From contig NZ_AEYF01000055.1 in NCBI RefSeq assembly GCF_000292525.1, forward strand, positions 206,271 through 270,270: a stretch of 64,000 nt of DNA. The letters are read 5' to 3'. The position numbers and the translations under genes are program-made. The stretch is from Rhizobium sp. CCGE 510 (GTDB lineage: Bacteria; Pseudomonadota; Alphaproteobacteria; Rhizobiales; Rhizobiaceae). The notes under the pieces are model-generated. The model worked only from the letters and a program-made list of their open reading frames with translations, did no database searches and was not told the DNA's origin. Positions 55,478 to 63,611 of the stretch are shown here, one piece after another (the first letter of the stretch is position 1; the number at the start of each line of letters is the position of its first letter).

Positions 55478-56004
55478 TGCTACGTCCTTTTTGCGGTTGT
55501 CTCGCCCGTGAACGTGGAAGTGGCATGATGCCGGCGCAGCTGCAGGTTTCGGCGTTCGCAGTTCCACAGCAAGAGATTCAATGTCGAATGAAATCGGTGC
55601 TTCGCGACTGTCGATGGGGCGGTAGGGCCAGCACGTTCAAATGCCCTGATCTCCTGCAGTCGTTGTCCGTTCAACGCGCTTGTGGTCGAAGAGCAGCCAG
55701 CTGCGGCATTTTCCACAGGCGCCTCATTCACGACGATACGGCAATCACTCGAAGCCTGTGAGATCATCTGGCGGACTGCATCTTTCAGAAGCGGTTTCTG
55801 TGCGGAAACGGCCCATCTCAAACCATCTCGCCGCCGATTTTTTCAATTCAACCTTGTGCGAGTCTTTTGCCCTCTTCCTCGCCGTCGCGCACCCGCGCGC
55901 AAGCCACGAGAAAGCTAAACCATCTAGTTTGCGGAGACAATCAAGGCCCGGTTTCCACCTTGTGGCATGGCCACGGCAGCATGGGACGAAGAGGCTGAAA
56001 CGCG
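55478..56004 (-). mobile_element. Intergenic remnant with insertion-sequence-like repeat (copy B)
   Basis: 527 bp between the glycosyltransferase and luxE-like genes with no supported gene. The stretch 55750-55870, read on the minus strand, resembles 50308-50425 over roughly 80-110 bp. The minus-strand frame through 55480-55821 looks decayed. I take it for an insertion-sequence remnant but cannot name the family. Confidence 0.5.
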
Positions 56005-57045
56005 ATGACCATGGACGACCAACGCGCCAATAATCCTGTTGTGTTCCTGAACGAAATCAATTCGTTGACCGAGCATCACAAGGCGTATTGCGATCTTTAC
56101 AGCCATTATGTGCGAACAATGTTCGGCGACCGCACGGCGACTTCGCTCGCCGAAACGCCCTATCTGCCAGTCCGTGCCTTCAAGAATTTCATCCTGAAAA
56201 GCGTCCCCGATAGTGAGGTCGTCAAAATCATGACCTCCTCCGGCACGACCGGACAGGTTTCCAGGATCTATCTCGACAAGGAAACGTCACACGCGCAATC
56301 GCGCAAGCTCGTCGAGGTTTTCTCGATCGCCTTCTCGAAAAGCCGCTTCCCGATGCTTGTCATCGATGCGGAGAACACTGTTGCCGATCGTCGGAAGTTT
56401 TCCGCGCGCACGGCAGCGATCAACGGTTTCAGCATGTTCTCAAGAGGACGCGATTTCGCGCTCGACGACGAACTTTCCGTCGACATCGATCGCGTGCAGG
56501 CCTTCGTCGAAAGCAATCGCGACAACCGCATCTTCATCTTCGGTTTCACCTCTATCGTCTGGCTCAACTTTGTTCAGATGCTGCGCCGCCAGAATGTGCG
56601 GCTCGATCTGTCAAACAGTTTCCTGCTGCATGGCGGCGGATGGAAGAAACTCGCCGACCAGAAGATCTCGGATGCGATGTTCAAGGACGAGCTCCGCGAA
56701 TGGACCGGCTGTACCGACATACGGAATTATTACGGCATGGTCGAGCAAACGGGTACGATCTTCATGGAGTGCGAACACGGCAATATGCATGCCGCACCCG
56801 GCTCGGACGCTCTCATTCGCGATACTTCGTCGCTCGATGCGCTCCCGCACGGCCGGGAAGGCCTGATCCAGGTCTTCTCCTCCATCCAGAAAAGCTATCC
56901 GGGTCACTCGTTGCTGACCGAGGATGTCGGCTTCACGCTCGACGGCGCATCCTGTTCCTGTGGCAATCGAAACACGATTGTAAAAATCAACGGCCGGCTG
57001 CAGAAGGCGGAAATTCGAGGATGCAGCGATGCCTATAATTCGTGA
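56005..57045 (+). CDS. LuxE-like acyl-protein synthetase
   Basis: 346 residues, LuxE/PaaK-related ANL fold: IMTSSGTTGQVSRIYLDKET (about residues 76-95), SFLLHGGGWKKL (about 204-215), and NYYGMVEQTGTIFMECEHG (about 240-258). In luminous bacteria LuxE activates a fatty acid with ATP and passes it to LuxC, which reduces it to an aldehyde. AGAGG lies 9 nt upstream. It overlaps the luxC-like gene by 17 nt, so the two products probably work as a complex. No luxAB genes are present, so light emission is not implied. Confidence 0.9.
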   Translation: MTMDDQRANNPVVFLNEINSLTEHHKAYCDLYSHYVRTMFGDRTATSLAETPYLPVRAFKNFILKSVPDSEVVKIMTSSGTTGQVSRIYLDKETSHAQSRKLVEVFSIAFSKSRFPMLVIDAENTVADRRKFSARTAAINGFSMFSRGRDFALDDELSVDIDRVQAFVESNRDNRIFIFGFTSIVWLNFVQMLRRQNVRLDLSNSFLLHGGGWKKLADQKISDAMFKDELREWTGCTDIRNYYGMVEQTGTIFMECEHGNMHAAPGSDALIRDTSSLDALPHGREGLIQVFSSIQKSYPGHSLLTEDVGFTLDGASCSCGNRNTIVKINGRLQKAEIRGCSDAYNS

Positions 57046-58264
57046 CGACAGGTTCGAAGCCGGCGACTGGCTGAAGCAATTCGATCTTTCGTCACGCCAC
57101 GCTTTCTTCGATGAGTTGGTTGTCGATTTTTTGCATGAGCTTTCCCGCCGTCTGATGACGGACAACGATGCCCGACATTATCCGGACCTCGTTACCTTCG
57201 CCTATTTCTGCCGCAAGGCGAATCTGCGGACACTCTCGCAGCGATATCGAGATGCAGAATATCGAAGTGGATGGGGTACTCTGGCCCATATCGCGCCATC
57301 CAATATTCCCGTCAATTTCGCTTTCTCGTGGGTCTTCGGCATGCTGTCCGGCAATTCGAACATCGTGCGCATGCCGAGCAAAGCATTTCCACAGAACGAT
57401 ATCTTCTTGCGGGCATTCGACGGCACTGCAGCATCGGAAACATTCCGATCGATCGCGGTTGGCAATGTATTTATCCAGACGGTGCGCGGAAGTGCCAAGC
57501 TCAAGGAGATCGTTGCCGCGGTTGATGGCCTGGCAGTTTGGGGAGGCGACGCGACCGTCGCCGAATTCCGCGCGCTGCCGAAGAAGCCTAGATCCGTCGA
57601 GCTTTATTTTCCGGACCGAACATCATCGGCCGCGATCGACGTCGGCGCCTATTCAGCGCTTGAGGCAGAACAGAAGACAAAACTGGCGCGAGATTTCTTC
57701 AACGACACCTATCTGGTCGACCAGAATGCCTGCTCCTCGCCAAGTCTGGTCTTCTGGCTCGGCGAGCCGGCCGCGATCGCGAAAGCCAAGGTCGATTTCT
57801 GGCATCATCTCGACGAAGAGCTCCATCGCCAGGACTTCCGCCTGGATACCGTCGCACGACTGGACAAGTTTCTCGACCTGATGGATGCAATACGCACGAC
57901 CGGGGCAAGCCTGGCTCTCAACCGCTATTCGCCCGATATCTGGTGTATCGGCCAACCCCTGCCGAAGGAGACACGGCTGCGTTTCGGCCAGTTTGCAGAA
58001 ATTGAGGTACGGGCGCCTTCCGATATCGCAGCGTTTCTTCGCCCGCAGGAACAGACCCTGACCTATTTCGGGCTGCAACCGCAGGCGCTCTTCCTCGCTC
58101 TCCGGTCGGGTTCTTCCAATCATGCAATCGACCGCATCGTCCCGATCGGCAAGGCGCTCGATATCAACCCCTTCTGGGATGGCAAGGACGTTCTGTCGCT
58201 TCTATCCCGGCGTATCGAAATAGTTGAAGGGCGCGAGAACGCAGCAATATCCGCAACAGCCTAG
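57029..58264 (+). CDS. LuxC-like acyl-CoA/acyl reductase
   Basis: 411 residues of the LuxC family, an aldehyde-dehydrogenase-like fold that reduces an acyl thioester to an aldehyde with NAD(P)H. The nucleophilic Cys is Cys235 in LVDQNACSSPSLVFWLG; the N-terminal GTLAHIAPSNIPVNFAFSW (about residues 83-101) is also typical. Coupled to luxE. With a carrier protein and transketolase nearby, I infer production of a reactive aldehyde that the transketolase could extend. Confidence 0.92.
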   Translation: MPIIRDDRFEAGDWLKQFDLSSRHAFFDELVVDFLHELSRRLMTDNDARHYPDLVTFAYFCRKANLRTLSQRYRDAEYRSGWGTLAHIAPSNIPVNFAFSWVFGMLSGNSNIVRMPSKAFPQNDIFLRAFDGTAASETFRSIAVGNVFIQTVRGSAKLKEIVAAVDGLAVWGGDATVAEFRALPKKPRSVELYFPDRTSSAAIDVGAYSALEAEQKTKLARDFFNDTYLVDQNACSSPSLVFWLGEPAAIAKAKVDFWHHLDEELHRQDFRLDTVARLDKFLDLMDAIRTTGASLALNRYSPDIWCIGQPLPKETRLRFGQFAEIEVRAPSDIAAFLRPQEQTLTYFGLQPQALFLALRSGSSNHAIDRIVPIGKALDINPFWDGKDVLSLLSRRIEIVEGRENAAISATA

Positions 58265-58314
58265 CCCGAGAACTGAGCGGTTCAGTTCGCAACTCTCCTG
58301 CCCATCGGTGTAGA

Positions 58315-59040
58315 TCAATGCAGCCCTCTGTCCAGCCGCAGGATCTGTCCGGTCATCTTCGATGATGCGTCGGCCACCAGATAGGCGACAAGTTCGGCCA
58401 CGTCGGCCGCTTCGACCACTCCCTGCAATGGCGAACGCTCATCCAACGCTGTTCTTGCCTTTTCGTCCATCTGGGCAGCCATATCGGTCTCGACCACCGC
58501 GGGCGCAATGGCATTGACGCGAATTCCGAATGGCCCCAGCTCGGTCGCCATCACCTTGGTGGCGTGGATCAGCGCAGCTTTGCTGCCACCATAAGCGAGC
58601 GTTCCCGCGTCTGAGAGCAGTCCGGCAGTCGATGCGATATTGACGATGGAGCCCGCCTTCGCCCGCACCATTTTCTTCGCCACATATTGAGAAAACAAAA
58701 TCTGGTTGAAGTAATTGACGTCGAATACCCGTTTCAAATCCGGGATGCGAGCCATCGAAAAAAGTCCGCCGGCAGCGACACCGGCGCAATTCACCAGCGC
58801 ATCGATGCGCTGGTATTGCCGGTGAAGTGCCTGTGCACATTCCTTCACCGAATCCGGGTCGGCAAGATCGAGCTGGAAGAAGCGGACATCGCCTTCATCC
58901 CCGGTTGGAAGTGCGGGAGGCGGATGGCGACTGCAGGCGGCGACTGAAAACCCGTCCCCGACCAGCTTCCGAACAATGGCGAGACCTATACCTCTGCTGC
59001 CGCCTGTCACGACCGCAACGCGTTCAGGATCGTTCGGCAT
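58315..59040 (-). CDS. SDR-family oxidoreductase (FabG-like)
   Basis: 241 residues from the ATG at 59040 (GGAGGG upstream). Complete classical SDR: cofactor motif VVTGGSRGIGLAI (residues 9-21), NCAG, catalytic Ser in VNIASTAGL, and Y-x3-K in LAYGGSKAALIHATK (about 145-158). Reduces a ketone or oxidises an alcohol; with FabZ-like and ACP genes it may act on an ACP-bound beta-keto group. Overlaps the upstream gene by 17 nt. Confidence 0.9.
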   Translation of the reverse strand: MPNDPERVAVVTGGSRGIGLAIVRKLVGDGFSVAACSRHPPPALPTGDEGDVRFFQLDLADPDSVKECAQALHRQYQRIDALVNCAGVAAGGLFSMARIPDLKRVFDVNYFNQILFSQYVAKKMVRAKAGSIVNIASTAGLLSDAGTLAYGGSKAALIHATKVMATELGPFGIRVNAIAPAVVETDMAAQMDEKARTALDERSPLQGVVEAADVAELVAYLVADASSKMTGQILRLDRGLH

Positions 59041-59431
59041 CTGCAAGCCCTCCACAATTGGCGATCACCGGTTCCAGGAGATCATAGTCGATATCGTCCA
59101 TTACGGTCCGGTGCGGGAAAAGCGGAACCGGTTTGCCGGTAAGTGCCCTCGCAACGGCCGGCGTCGAAAAATAGAGGGCCACCGCTTGCTCTGTGAAATG
59201 GTCGACCAGGTCCGGTGCGCCACTTCGCAGCGCCTTGAGCAAGACATTGACGTCCTCAGGCCATGCGGCCTCCGTCTCCTTCAGAATTAGGGCATCAATC
59301 TCGTCCAGACCGGCAAACCGCTCTCCCAGACGCGCGGCCGCAATTGCATCGAATGCCGGGACCGATCTTTCGGGCTCACCGGGAAACATCCTTGCCAGCA
59401 GTTTATAGGATGGTCTGTCTGACACGTTCAT
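59024..59431 (-). CDS. Small protein of unknown function, coupled to GMC oxidoreductase
   Basis: 135 residues from the ATG at 59431, which overlaps the GMC gene end by 29 nt; the 3' end overlaps the SDR start by 17 nt. I do not recognise a domain. It is mostly helical with acidic stretches and no signal peptide or membrane span. GMC dehydrogenases of the gluconate 2-dehydrogenase class have a small accessory subunit encoded beside them, so an accessory role is possible. The tight overlaps support a real gene. Confidence 0.7.
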   Translation of the reverse strand: MNVSDRPSYKLLARMFPGEPERSVPAFDAIAAARLGERFAGLDEIDALILKETEAAWPEDVNVLLKALRSGAPDLVDHFTEQAVALYFSTPAVARALTGKPVPLFPHRTVMDDIDYDLLEPVIANCGGLADAERS

Positions 59432-60995
59432 CGATGCGATCCGAAAGGAGAAGGGCAACTGCCTGAATGGTATTGGCAGGATTAACGCAGGAACCGGTAA
59501 CGAAGACGCTGGAGTCGATGACGTAGAGATTGTCGGTATCGTGAACTTTTCCCGATGGATCGACGACGGAGTGCCGCGGGTCGTCGCCCATCCGCGCAGT
59601 TCCGAGCAAATGCCAGCCGGTGTTGCGGACCGGGCCATAGGCCGAGCTTCTCACGGCTCCCGCCGCCGCCATCAGTTCGCGCCCGCGGGTCATGCCGCGC
59701 ACCATCATCTTTTTCGTATTTTCGTGCAGCTTGTAGTGAACCTTGATGCCCGGATCTCCGAAACGATCCTGTCGTGTTTCGTCCAGCTCGATCCTGTTCT
59801 CTACCTCCGGCAGATCTTCGCAGATGATCGCCACAACGAGCTGCTTGCCATAGAGCGCATCGAAATCGCCATAGATATCGCTCCCGAAACGCAGCTTGCG
59901 TTTGCCGAGCGCAGACATCGCCGTCTCGACAGGCCCGGTGCCCCGCAATGCGTGCATCATATATCCAAGCTTGTATCCCCCTTCCTGCGAACGGTAAAAC
60001 TGCAGGCTGTAAAGCATGCACCCCTGCGGGCCGGCGTCCGTGTCCATCCGCTCGGCAAAGATGCCTTCGACGTAACCAAGCGGATGGATCATCAGATTGC
60101 GGCCAACGAGACCCATCATATTGCCGATCCCTGTCGGGCGCTCGGCACTCCTCGAATTGAGGAGAATGCGCGGCGTACCGACAGCACTCGAAGCAAGGAT
60201 GACGTTCTCAGCGTAAAACGCATGACGCTCGCCGCTCGCATCAAAACCCTCGACGCCGTAAGCCATACCGTCCTTGACCAGGACCCGCGACACAGCGAAT
60301 TCGGGAACAACCGTTAGTCCTTGCCTCAAGGCATCCGTCAGATAGGTATTGTCGGCACTCGCCTTGGCCCCTTGCGGGCAGCCCGTGTTGCAAGGGCCAA
60401 GATTGAGACAGGCACTGCGCCCGCCTTTGTCCCGCGTGGCGATTGCGGCGAAGCTTGGCCACCAGTGCCAGCCTTTTTCATTGAACGCCCGACCGAGCCG
60501 GGCACCCGCCACGCCAAGCGGCACAGGAGGAAGCGCCTCCTCGATGTGCGGATAATAGGGATCGCCGACGAGACCGGACATGCCCATCTGCCGTTCGTTC
60601 AATGCGAAATAGGGCATCAGTTCGGTATAGCTCAGGGGCCAGTCCTCCCCGAGGCCTTCATTGGTCTTCAATGCGAAATCGGGCTCAAGAAACCGTGGAA
60701 AATGACCGGAATACAACACCGTTGAACCACCAACGGCGTTGAAGTTGCATACCGCAATCGGGGAATCCCCATCATCGACCGGGTAATCGAAACGGTTTTG
60801 CCGCTCTGCAATTGCTGGATTAAACTCGGTCTTCTTTCGGACCTCCCAGTCCGGACCCGTGGACGGGTAACTGGAAGGCTCCATTCGCGGGCCGCGATCA
60901 AGGCACAACACCCGATATCCCTTCGACGTCAGCCGCCAGGCCGCTGCCGCTCCCGCTGCCCCGGCTCCGACAATGATGAAGTGGAAACGGTCCAT
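59403..60995 (-). CDS. GMC-family FAD oxidoreductase
   Basis: 530 residues from the ATG at 60995. FAD-binding FIIVGAGAAGAAAAWRL (residues 6-22) and LCLDRGP; a Cys-rich CLNLGPCNTGCPQGAK segment (about 193-208), known in gluconate-dehydrogenase-like and cholesterol-oxidase-like GMC members; C-terminal HLLGTARMGDDP with the catalytic His and NPANTIQAVALLL with Asn. Oxidises an alcohol or sugar hydroxyl. No Tat signal, so cytoplasmic. Its start shares one base with the previous stop. Confidence 0.92.
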   Translation of the reverse strand: MDRFHFIIVGAGAAGAAAAWRLTSKGYRVLCLDRGPRMEPSSYPSTGPDWEVRKKTEFNPAIAERQNRFDYPVDDGDSPIAVCNFNAVGGSTVLYSGHFPRFLEPDFALKTNEGLGEDWPLSYTELMPYFALNERQMGMSGLVGDPYYPHIEEALPPVPLGVAGARLGRAFNEKGWHWWPSFAAIATRDKGGRSACLNLGPCNTGCPQGAKASADNTYLTDALRQGLTVVPEFAVSRVLVKDGMAYGVEGFDASGERHAFYAENVILASSAVGTPRILLNSRSAERPTGIGNMMGLVGRNLMIHPLGYVEGIFAERMDTDAGPQGCMLYSLQFYRSQEGGYKLGYMMHALRGTGPVETAMSALGKRKLRFGSDIYGDFDALYGKQLVVAIICEDLPEVENRIELDETRQDRFGDPGIKVHYKLHENTKKMMVRGMTRGRELMAAAGAVRSSAYGPVRNTGWHLLGTARMGDDPRHSVVDPSGKVHDTDNLYVIDSSVFVTGSCVNPANTIQAVALLLSDRIDERVRQTIL

Positions 60996-61441
60996 TACTT
61001 CGGAAGAAACTGTTCTAGGATTTCCGGTATCGTAATCAACATATCGGCCTCGCAAGCGATGGTGCCGTTGGTATAACCCGTCGCGTGACCCTTACATATG
61101 CCGCGTCGCCAGCTGTCCACATAAGCCTCGATCTGCAGGCACTCTCCCGGCAGAACTTCCTTGCGAAACCTCACCGTATGCTGAAGCGCATGCGTGATCA
61201 TTCCCTTCAACCCTTCCTGCGTGGTGATCGCGACCGTGAGCATCTGCGCCATCGCCTCGAGCTGCAGCGCGCCGGGCATGTTCGGACGACCGGGAAAGTG
61301 AATGGGAAAATACCACTCGTTGTTGGAGAGGTTCTTGTAGCCCTTTGCATGTTTACCTGGCTCGACGTCGGTGACGCAGTCGATCATCAGGAAAGGATAT
61401 CGATTTGGCTGATAATCCTTCAGCGCCTCCCCGTTCAACAT
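60995..61441 (-). CDS. FabZ-like beta-hydroxyacyl-ACP dehydratase
   Basis: 148 residues from the ATG at 61441 (TTGGGA upstream); an open extension to 61516 is possible. Hot-dog fold with FabZ active site His48 in FPIHFPGRPNMPG and Glu62 in QLEAMAQM, then VRFRKEVLPGE. Dehydrates a hydroxyacyl-ACP. It is first in the minus-strand operon with the GMC, small-protein and SDR genes. Not the housekeeping fabZ, which lies in the lpx operon. Confidence 0.9.
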   Translation of the reverse strand: MLNGEALKDYQPNRYPFLMIDCVTDVEPGKHAKGYKNLSNNEWYFPIHFPGRPNMPGALQLEAMAQMLTVAITTQEGLKGMITHALQHTVRFRKEVLPGECLQIEAYVDSWRRGICKGHATGYTNGTIACEADMLITIPEILEQFLPK

Positions 61442-61892
61442 GAATCCCAATGTTCTTACTCCTGCTCTTTGTCGGACAGCTAAAGCATATTCGGCGGCAC
61501 GATCCTGGAAACACAATGTCCATGGATCTGACTCGCGAAATTAAGGCGTACTGCGGCTTAACAAGCCAACCCTGCCGCAGGCTTACGCAGAACCCCGCCC
61601 AACTTGCGCGGCAAAAGCGCCTCGCGAGCGACCCACATTGGACCTCCGCCGCTATCAGCTCGATAGCTTTCATGACCGGACGGCAGCCGGCAAATGATCA
61701 CTGTGGAATGGCCGCACCTACTAACAGATCCGCCCGAAAATCGGAATCGATTTTCGGGCGGATGTGTAGATTCAAAGTGTTAGGAGCATCCTTCGTGCGT
61801 CCGAAAGGCTAAGCGTCCTTGCTAGGGCAACTCACGAAAGCTGGCTGAGGGTAAAGACAGAGTGCTTGCCAGCGTTCGAGAAGCGGGGAATT
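61442..61892. other. Gene-free stretch before the FabZ-like operon
   Basis: 451 bp. It should hold the promoter of the minus-strand operon starting at 61441. No supported gene is seen. The main structure is the perfect hairpin at 61728-61763. Confidence 0.5.
61728..61763. terminator. Perfect 16-bp hairpin
   Basis: The arms 61728-61743 and 61748-61763 are fully complementary around GAAT (arm sequence ATCCGCCCGAAAATCG). It lies 130 nt after the methyltransferase stop (61893, minus strand), and could terminate that gene or be a rhizobial palindromic repeat. There is no U tract on either side. Confidence 0.6.
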
Positions 61893-62570
61893 TCACCCGC
61901 CCTTTCGCTTCCGCAGGACATAGCTGCTCTCGTACTCCGGCAATTGACCCAAAACATCATAACCTTCGAACAAGCCCGCTGCATTTATCCTATCTACGGC
62001 GGGTCCTACTTCCGGTGAATGGGCAAAATCGCCGTAGTCGTCGAAGACGACATACCCACCAGGTACAACAAATCGCTCATAAAGAAAGAAATCTGCCCAT
62101 ACGTTCTCGCTCGCATGACCGCCATCGATATGCAAAATCTTGAACCGTTTGGAAGCCTGAAGCGTGCGCTCGATGGCATTCTGCGAGTAACCTCTTACCA
62201 AAATGCAGGTTCTATAGAGAGCGTTGCGAAAATAATCGACTTCTTGAAGCTGCCCTGGCAATTCGAATGGATCGATTCCAACGAGTTTTGTTGACGGTGA
62301 CGAAAGCCTTTGCATAAAGGCGAGAGACTTGCCTTTCCAGACGCCGATCTCGACGATATCTCCCTCGATTGAGGCCACGTCGATACTGAGAAATCCCAAA
62401 AGCTTGACGTAAGAATGAAAGGACAATTCTGTGCGCGACATGTACTTGACTGGCATCGCGGCATAGGCTGCGGCAAAATCTGTCCCCAGCTGATCCCATT
62501 CATTGTCGATACGTGCCCGTATTGCAGGATCCGTCATCAGCGTTTTTAGACTATCCATTGCCCCGTCCAT
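61893..62570 (-). CDS. Class I SAM-dependent methyltransferase (TylF/CmcI-like, Methyltransf_24)
   Basis: 225 residues. SAM motif I appears as DIVEIGVWKGKSLAFM (about residues 71-86), the acidic end of beta2 as LVGIDPFELPG, and a metal-ligand-like segment ILHIDGGHASENVWADFF (about 145-162), followed by VPGGYVVFDDYGD. This metal-dependent class O-methylates sugar hydroxyls in macrolide and glycan pathways. It follows the cluster on the same strand at a distance of 450 nt, so membership in the pathway is plausible only. Confidence 0.87.
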   Translation of the reverse strand: MDGAMDSLKTLMTDPAIRARIDNEWDQLGTDFAAAYAAMPVKYMSRTELSFHSYVKLLGFLSIDVASIEGDIVEIGVWKGKSLAFMQRLSSPSTKLVGIDPFELPGQLQEVDYFRNALYRTCILVRGYSQNAIERTLQASKRFKILHIDGGHASENVWADFFLYERFVVPGGYVVFDDYGDFAHSPEVGPAVDRINAAGLFEGYDVLGQLPEYESSYVLRKRKGG

Positions 62571-62694
62571 GATTGGCCTGCCAGATTTTGTTGTCTTTCC
62601 CTATCAACCGAGGGACCCAACCCACCATTCCTTCGATGTGTTATTGCTCTGATTCTGTCAATATGGATTGCCCCCATTTCGCCGGACAGGTCGG

Positions 62695-62929
62695 CTATTG
62701 ATAGCCGGCATTGTAATCACAGCGTGCGCCGAAATTACGGGCCGCCTTGACAAGCAGCCGTCTAAACATGGCTTGGCCTCCACGCGAAAATCGCAAGCGG
62801 CAGCAGCGCCGGGACCACGATCAGTGCAAGATCGTGCGCGATATCACCGAGTTCGGGACCGTGCATGCCGATCTCGGTGAGATGCAACAGGGCGCGGCCG
62901 AGCAGGTGGCTGGCCGCCGTCGGGAGGAC
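62695..62929 (-). pseudogene. Fragments of two overlapping genes (C-terminus of a membrane protein, N-terminus of a second protein)
   Basis: Translating the minus strand from 62929 to a stop at 62762-62764 gives a helical tail with AASHLLGRALLHLTEIGMH and a hydrophobic DLALIVVPALLPLAIFAW, with a stop codon immediately upstream. Inside its end an ATG at 62769 starts MFRRLLVKAARNFGAR, which stops after 24 residues. The overlapping stop/start looks like an old two-gene operon cut at both ends. I do not recognise either protein. Confidence 0.35.
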
Positions 62930-62950
62930 TCACTGGAATCCTGAAAGCAG

Positions 62951-62986
62951 GTGATCGCGCCTCGACCGACGTCGAAGCGCGATCAC
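62951..62986 (-). terminator. Terminator of the porin gene
   Basis: A 10-bp perfect stem (62951-62960 with 62977-62986), one mismatch, then an inner 5-bp stem TCGAC/GTCGA around CGAC. It starts 8 nt after the porin stop on the minus strand. No U tract follows. Confidence 0.75.
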
Positions 62987-62993
62987 TTTACGT

Positions 62994-63611
62994 TCAGAAT
63001 TTGACGCTGGTGCCGAGCGTTACTTTTTGCTGATTGACCTCGAAATCGCCGAGCGCCGAACCTAAATCCTTGCCTCCGAAGTCGTCATAGCGATATTCAG
63101 CGCGCATCACTATATTGTCTGTTAAGGCGCGCTCTACACCTGCGCCGGCGGTCCAGCCAATCAGAATGTCGTCCTTCTTGCCAACGCCCGGCACGTCGAC
63201 TTCTCCACCGGCTGCGGCTACACCCCCGGTTCCGTAGATCAGCGTACGGTCCAAGGCATATCCCAAGCGGCCGCGCGCCGAGCCGTCCCATTTAAGGGAA
63301 ACGTCACTCCCATCCTTCCAGTTGTAGTTGAAGTCATTCTCGATACCGAAGATGAAAGGACCATGCTGGAAATTATATCCGCCATAGATACCCGTGGACC
63401 CGCCATCGAGATCCTGCTCGGAACCGCTGAGGTAGCTTGCATGTGTCGCGGTATATCCGCCTTGAAGTCCAAGATAGAATCCAGACCAGTCGAAGGCCGA
63501 CTGAGTCTGTTCCTGGTGAACATACGCGGGATCTTGAACCACGAGATCGGCGGCAAAAGCCGGCACTGCCGATAAAGCCATGGCGGCAAACGCGATTATC
63601 TTTTTATACAT
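62994..63611 (-). CDS. Outer membrane beta-barrel protein (Omp25/RopB-like)
   Basis: 205 residues with a Sec signal peptide (cleavage AFA-AD, residues 18-20). Mature part: FDWSGFYLGLQGGYTATH (first strand, family hallmark), GIYGGYNFQHGPFIFGIEND, ARGRLGYALDRTLIYGTGGV, AGAGVERALTDNIVMRAEYR, and the C-terminal GTSVKF ending in Phe as required for barrel insertion. About eight strands. Structural outer-membrane protein. GAGGCAC precedes the ATG; a strong terminator follows. Confidence 0.93.
   Translation of the reverse strand: MYKKIIAFAAMALSAVPAFAADLVVQDPAYVHQEQTQSAFDWSGFYLGLQGGYTATHASYLSGSEQDLDGGSTGIYGGYNFQHGPFIFGIENDFNYNWKDGSDVSLKWDGSARGRLGYALDRTLIYGTGGVAAAGGEVDVPGVGKKDDILIGWTAGAGVERALTDNIVMRAEYRYDDFGGKDLGSALGDFEVNQQKVTLGTSVKF

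Larger units (their letters stand above)
62571..62993. other. Gene-free stretch with decayed gene fragments
   Basis: 423 bp between the methyltransferase and porin genes. It holds two overlapping remnant frames (62695-62929, minus strand) and the porin terminator (62951-62986). Nothing else is supported. Confidence 0.5.

Noticed and set aside
56005..58264. Bioluminescence (lux) operon
   Set aside because: LuxE and LuxC homologues are present but luxA, luxB and luxD are not, and the neighbours point to small-molecule or glycan chemistry.
62888..62925. Similarity between this stretch and the acetamidase gene near 49246-49275
   Set aside because: The shared 25-30 bp encode a common AASHLLG-like helix; nothing outside it matches, so it is probably chance or convergent.
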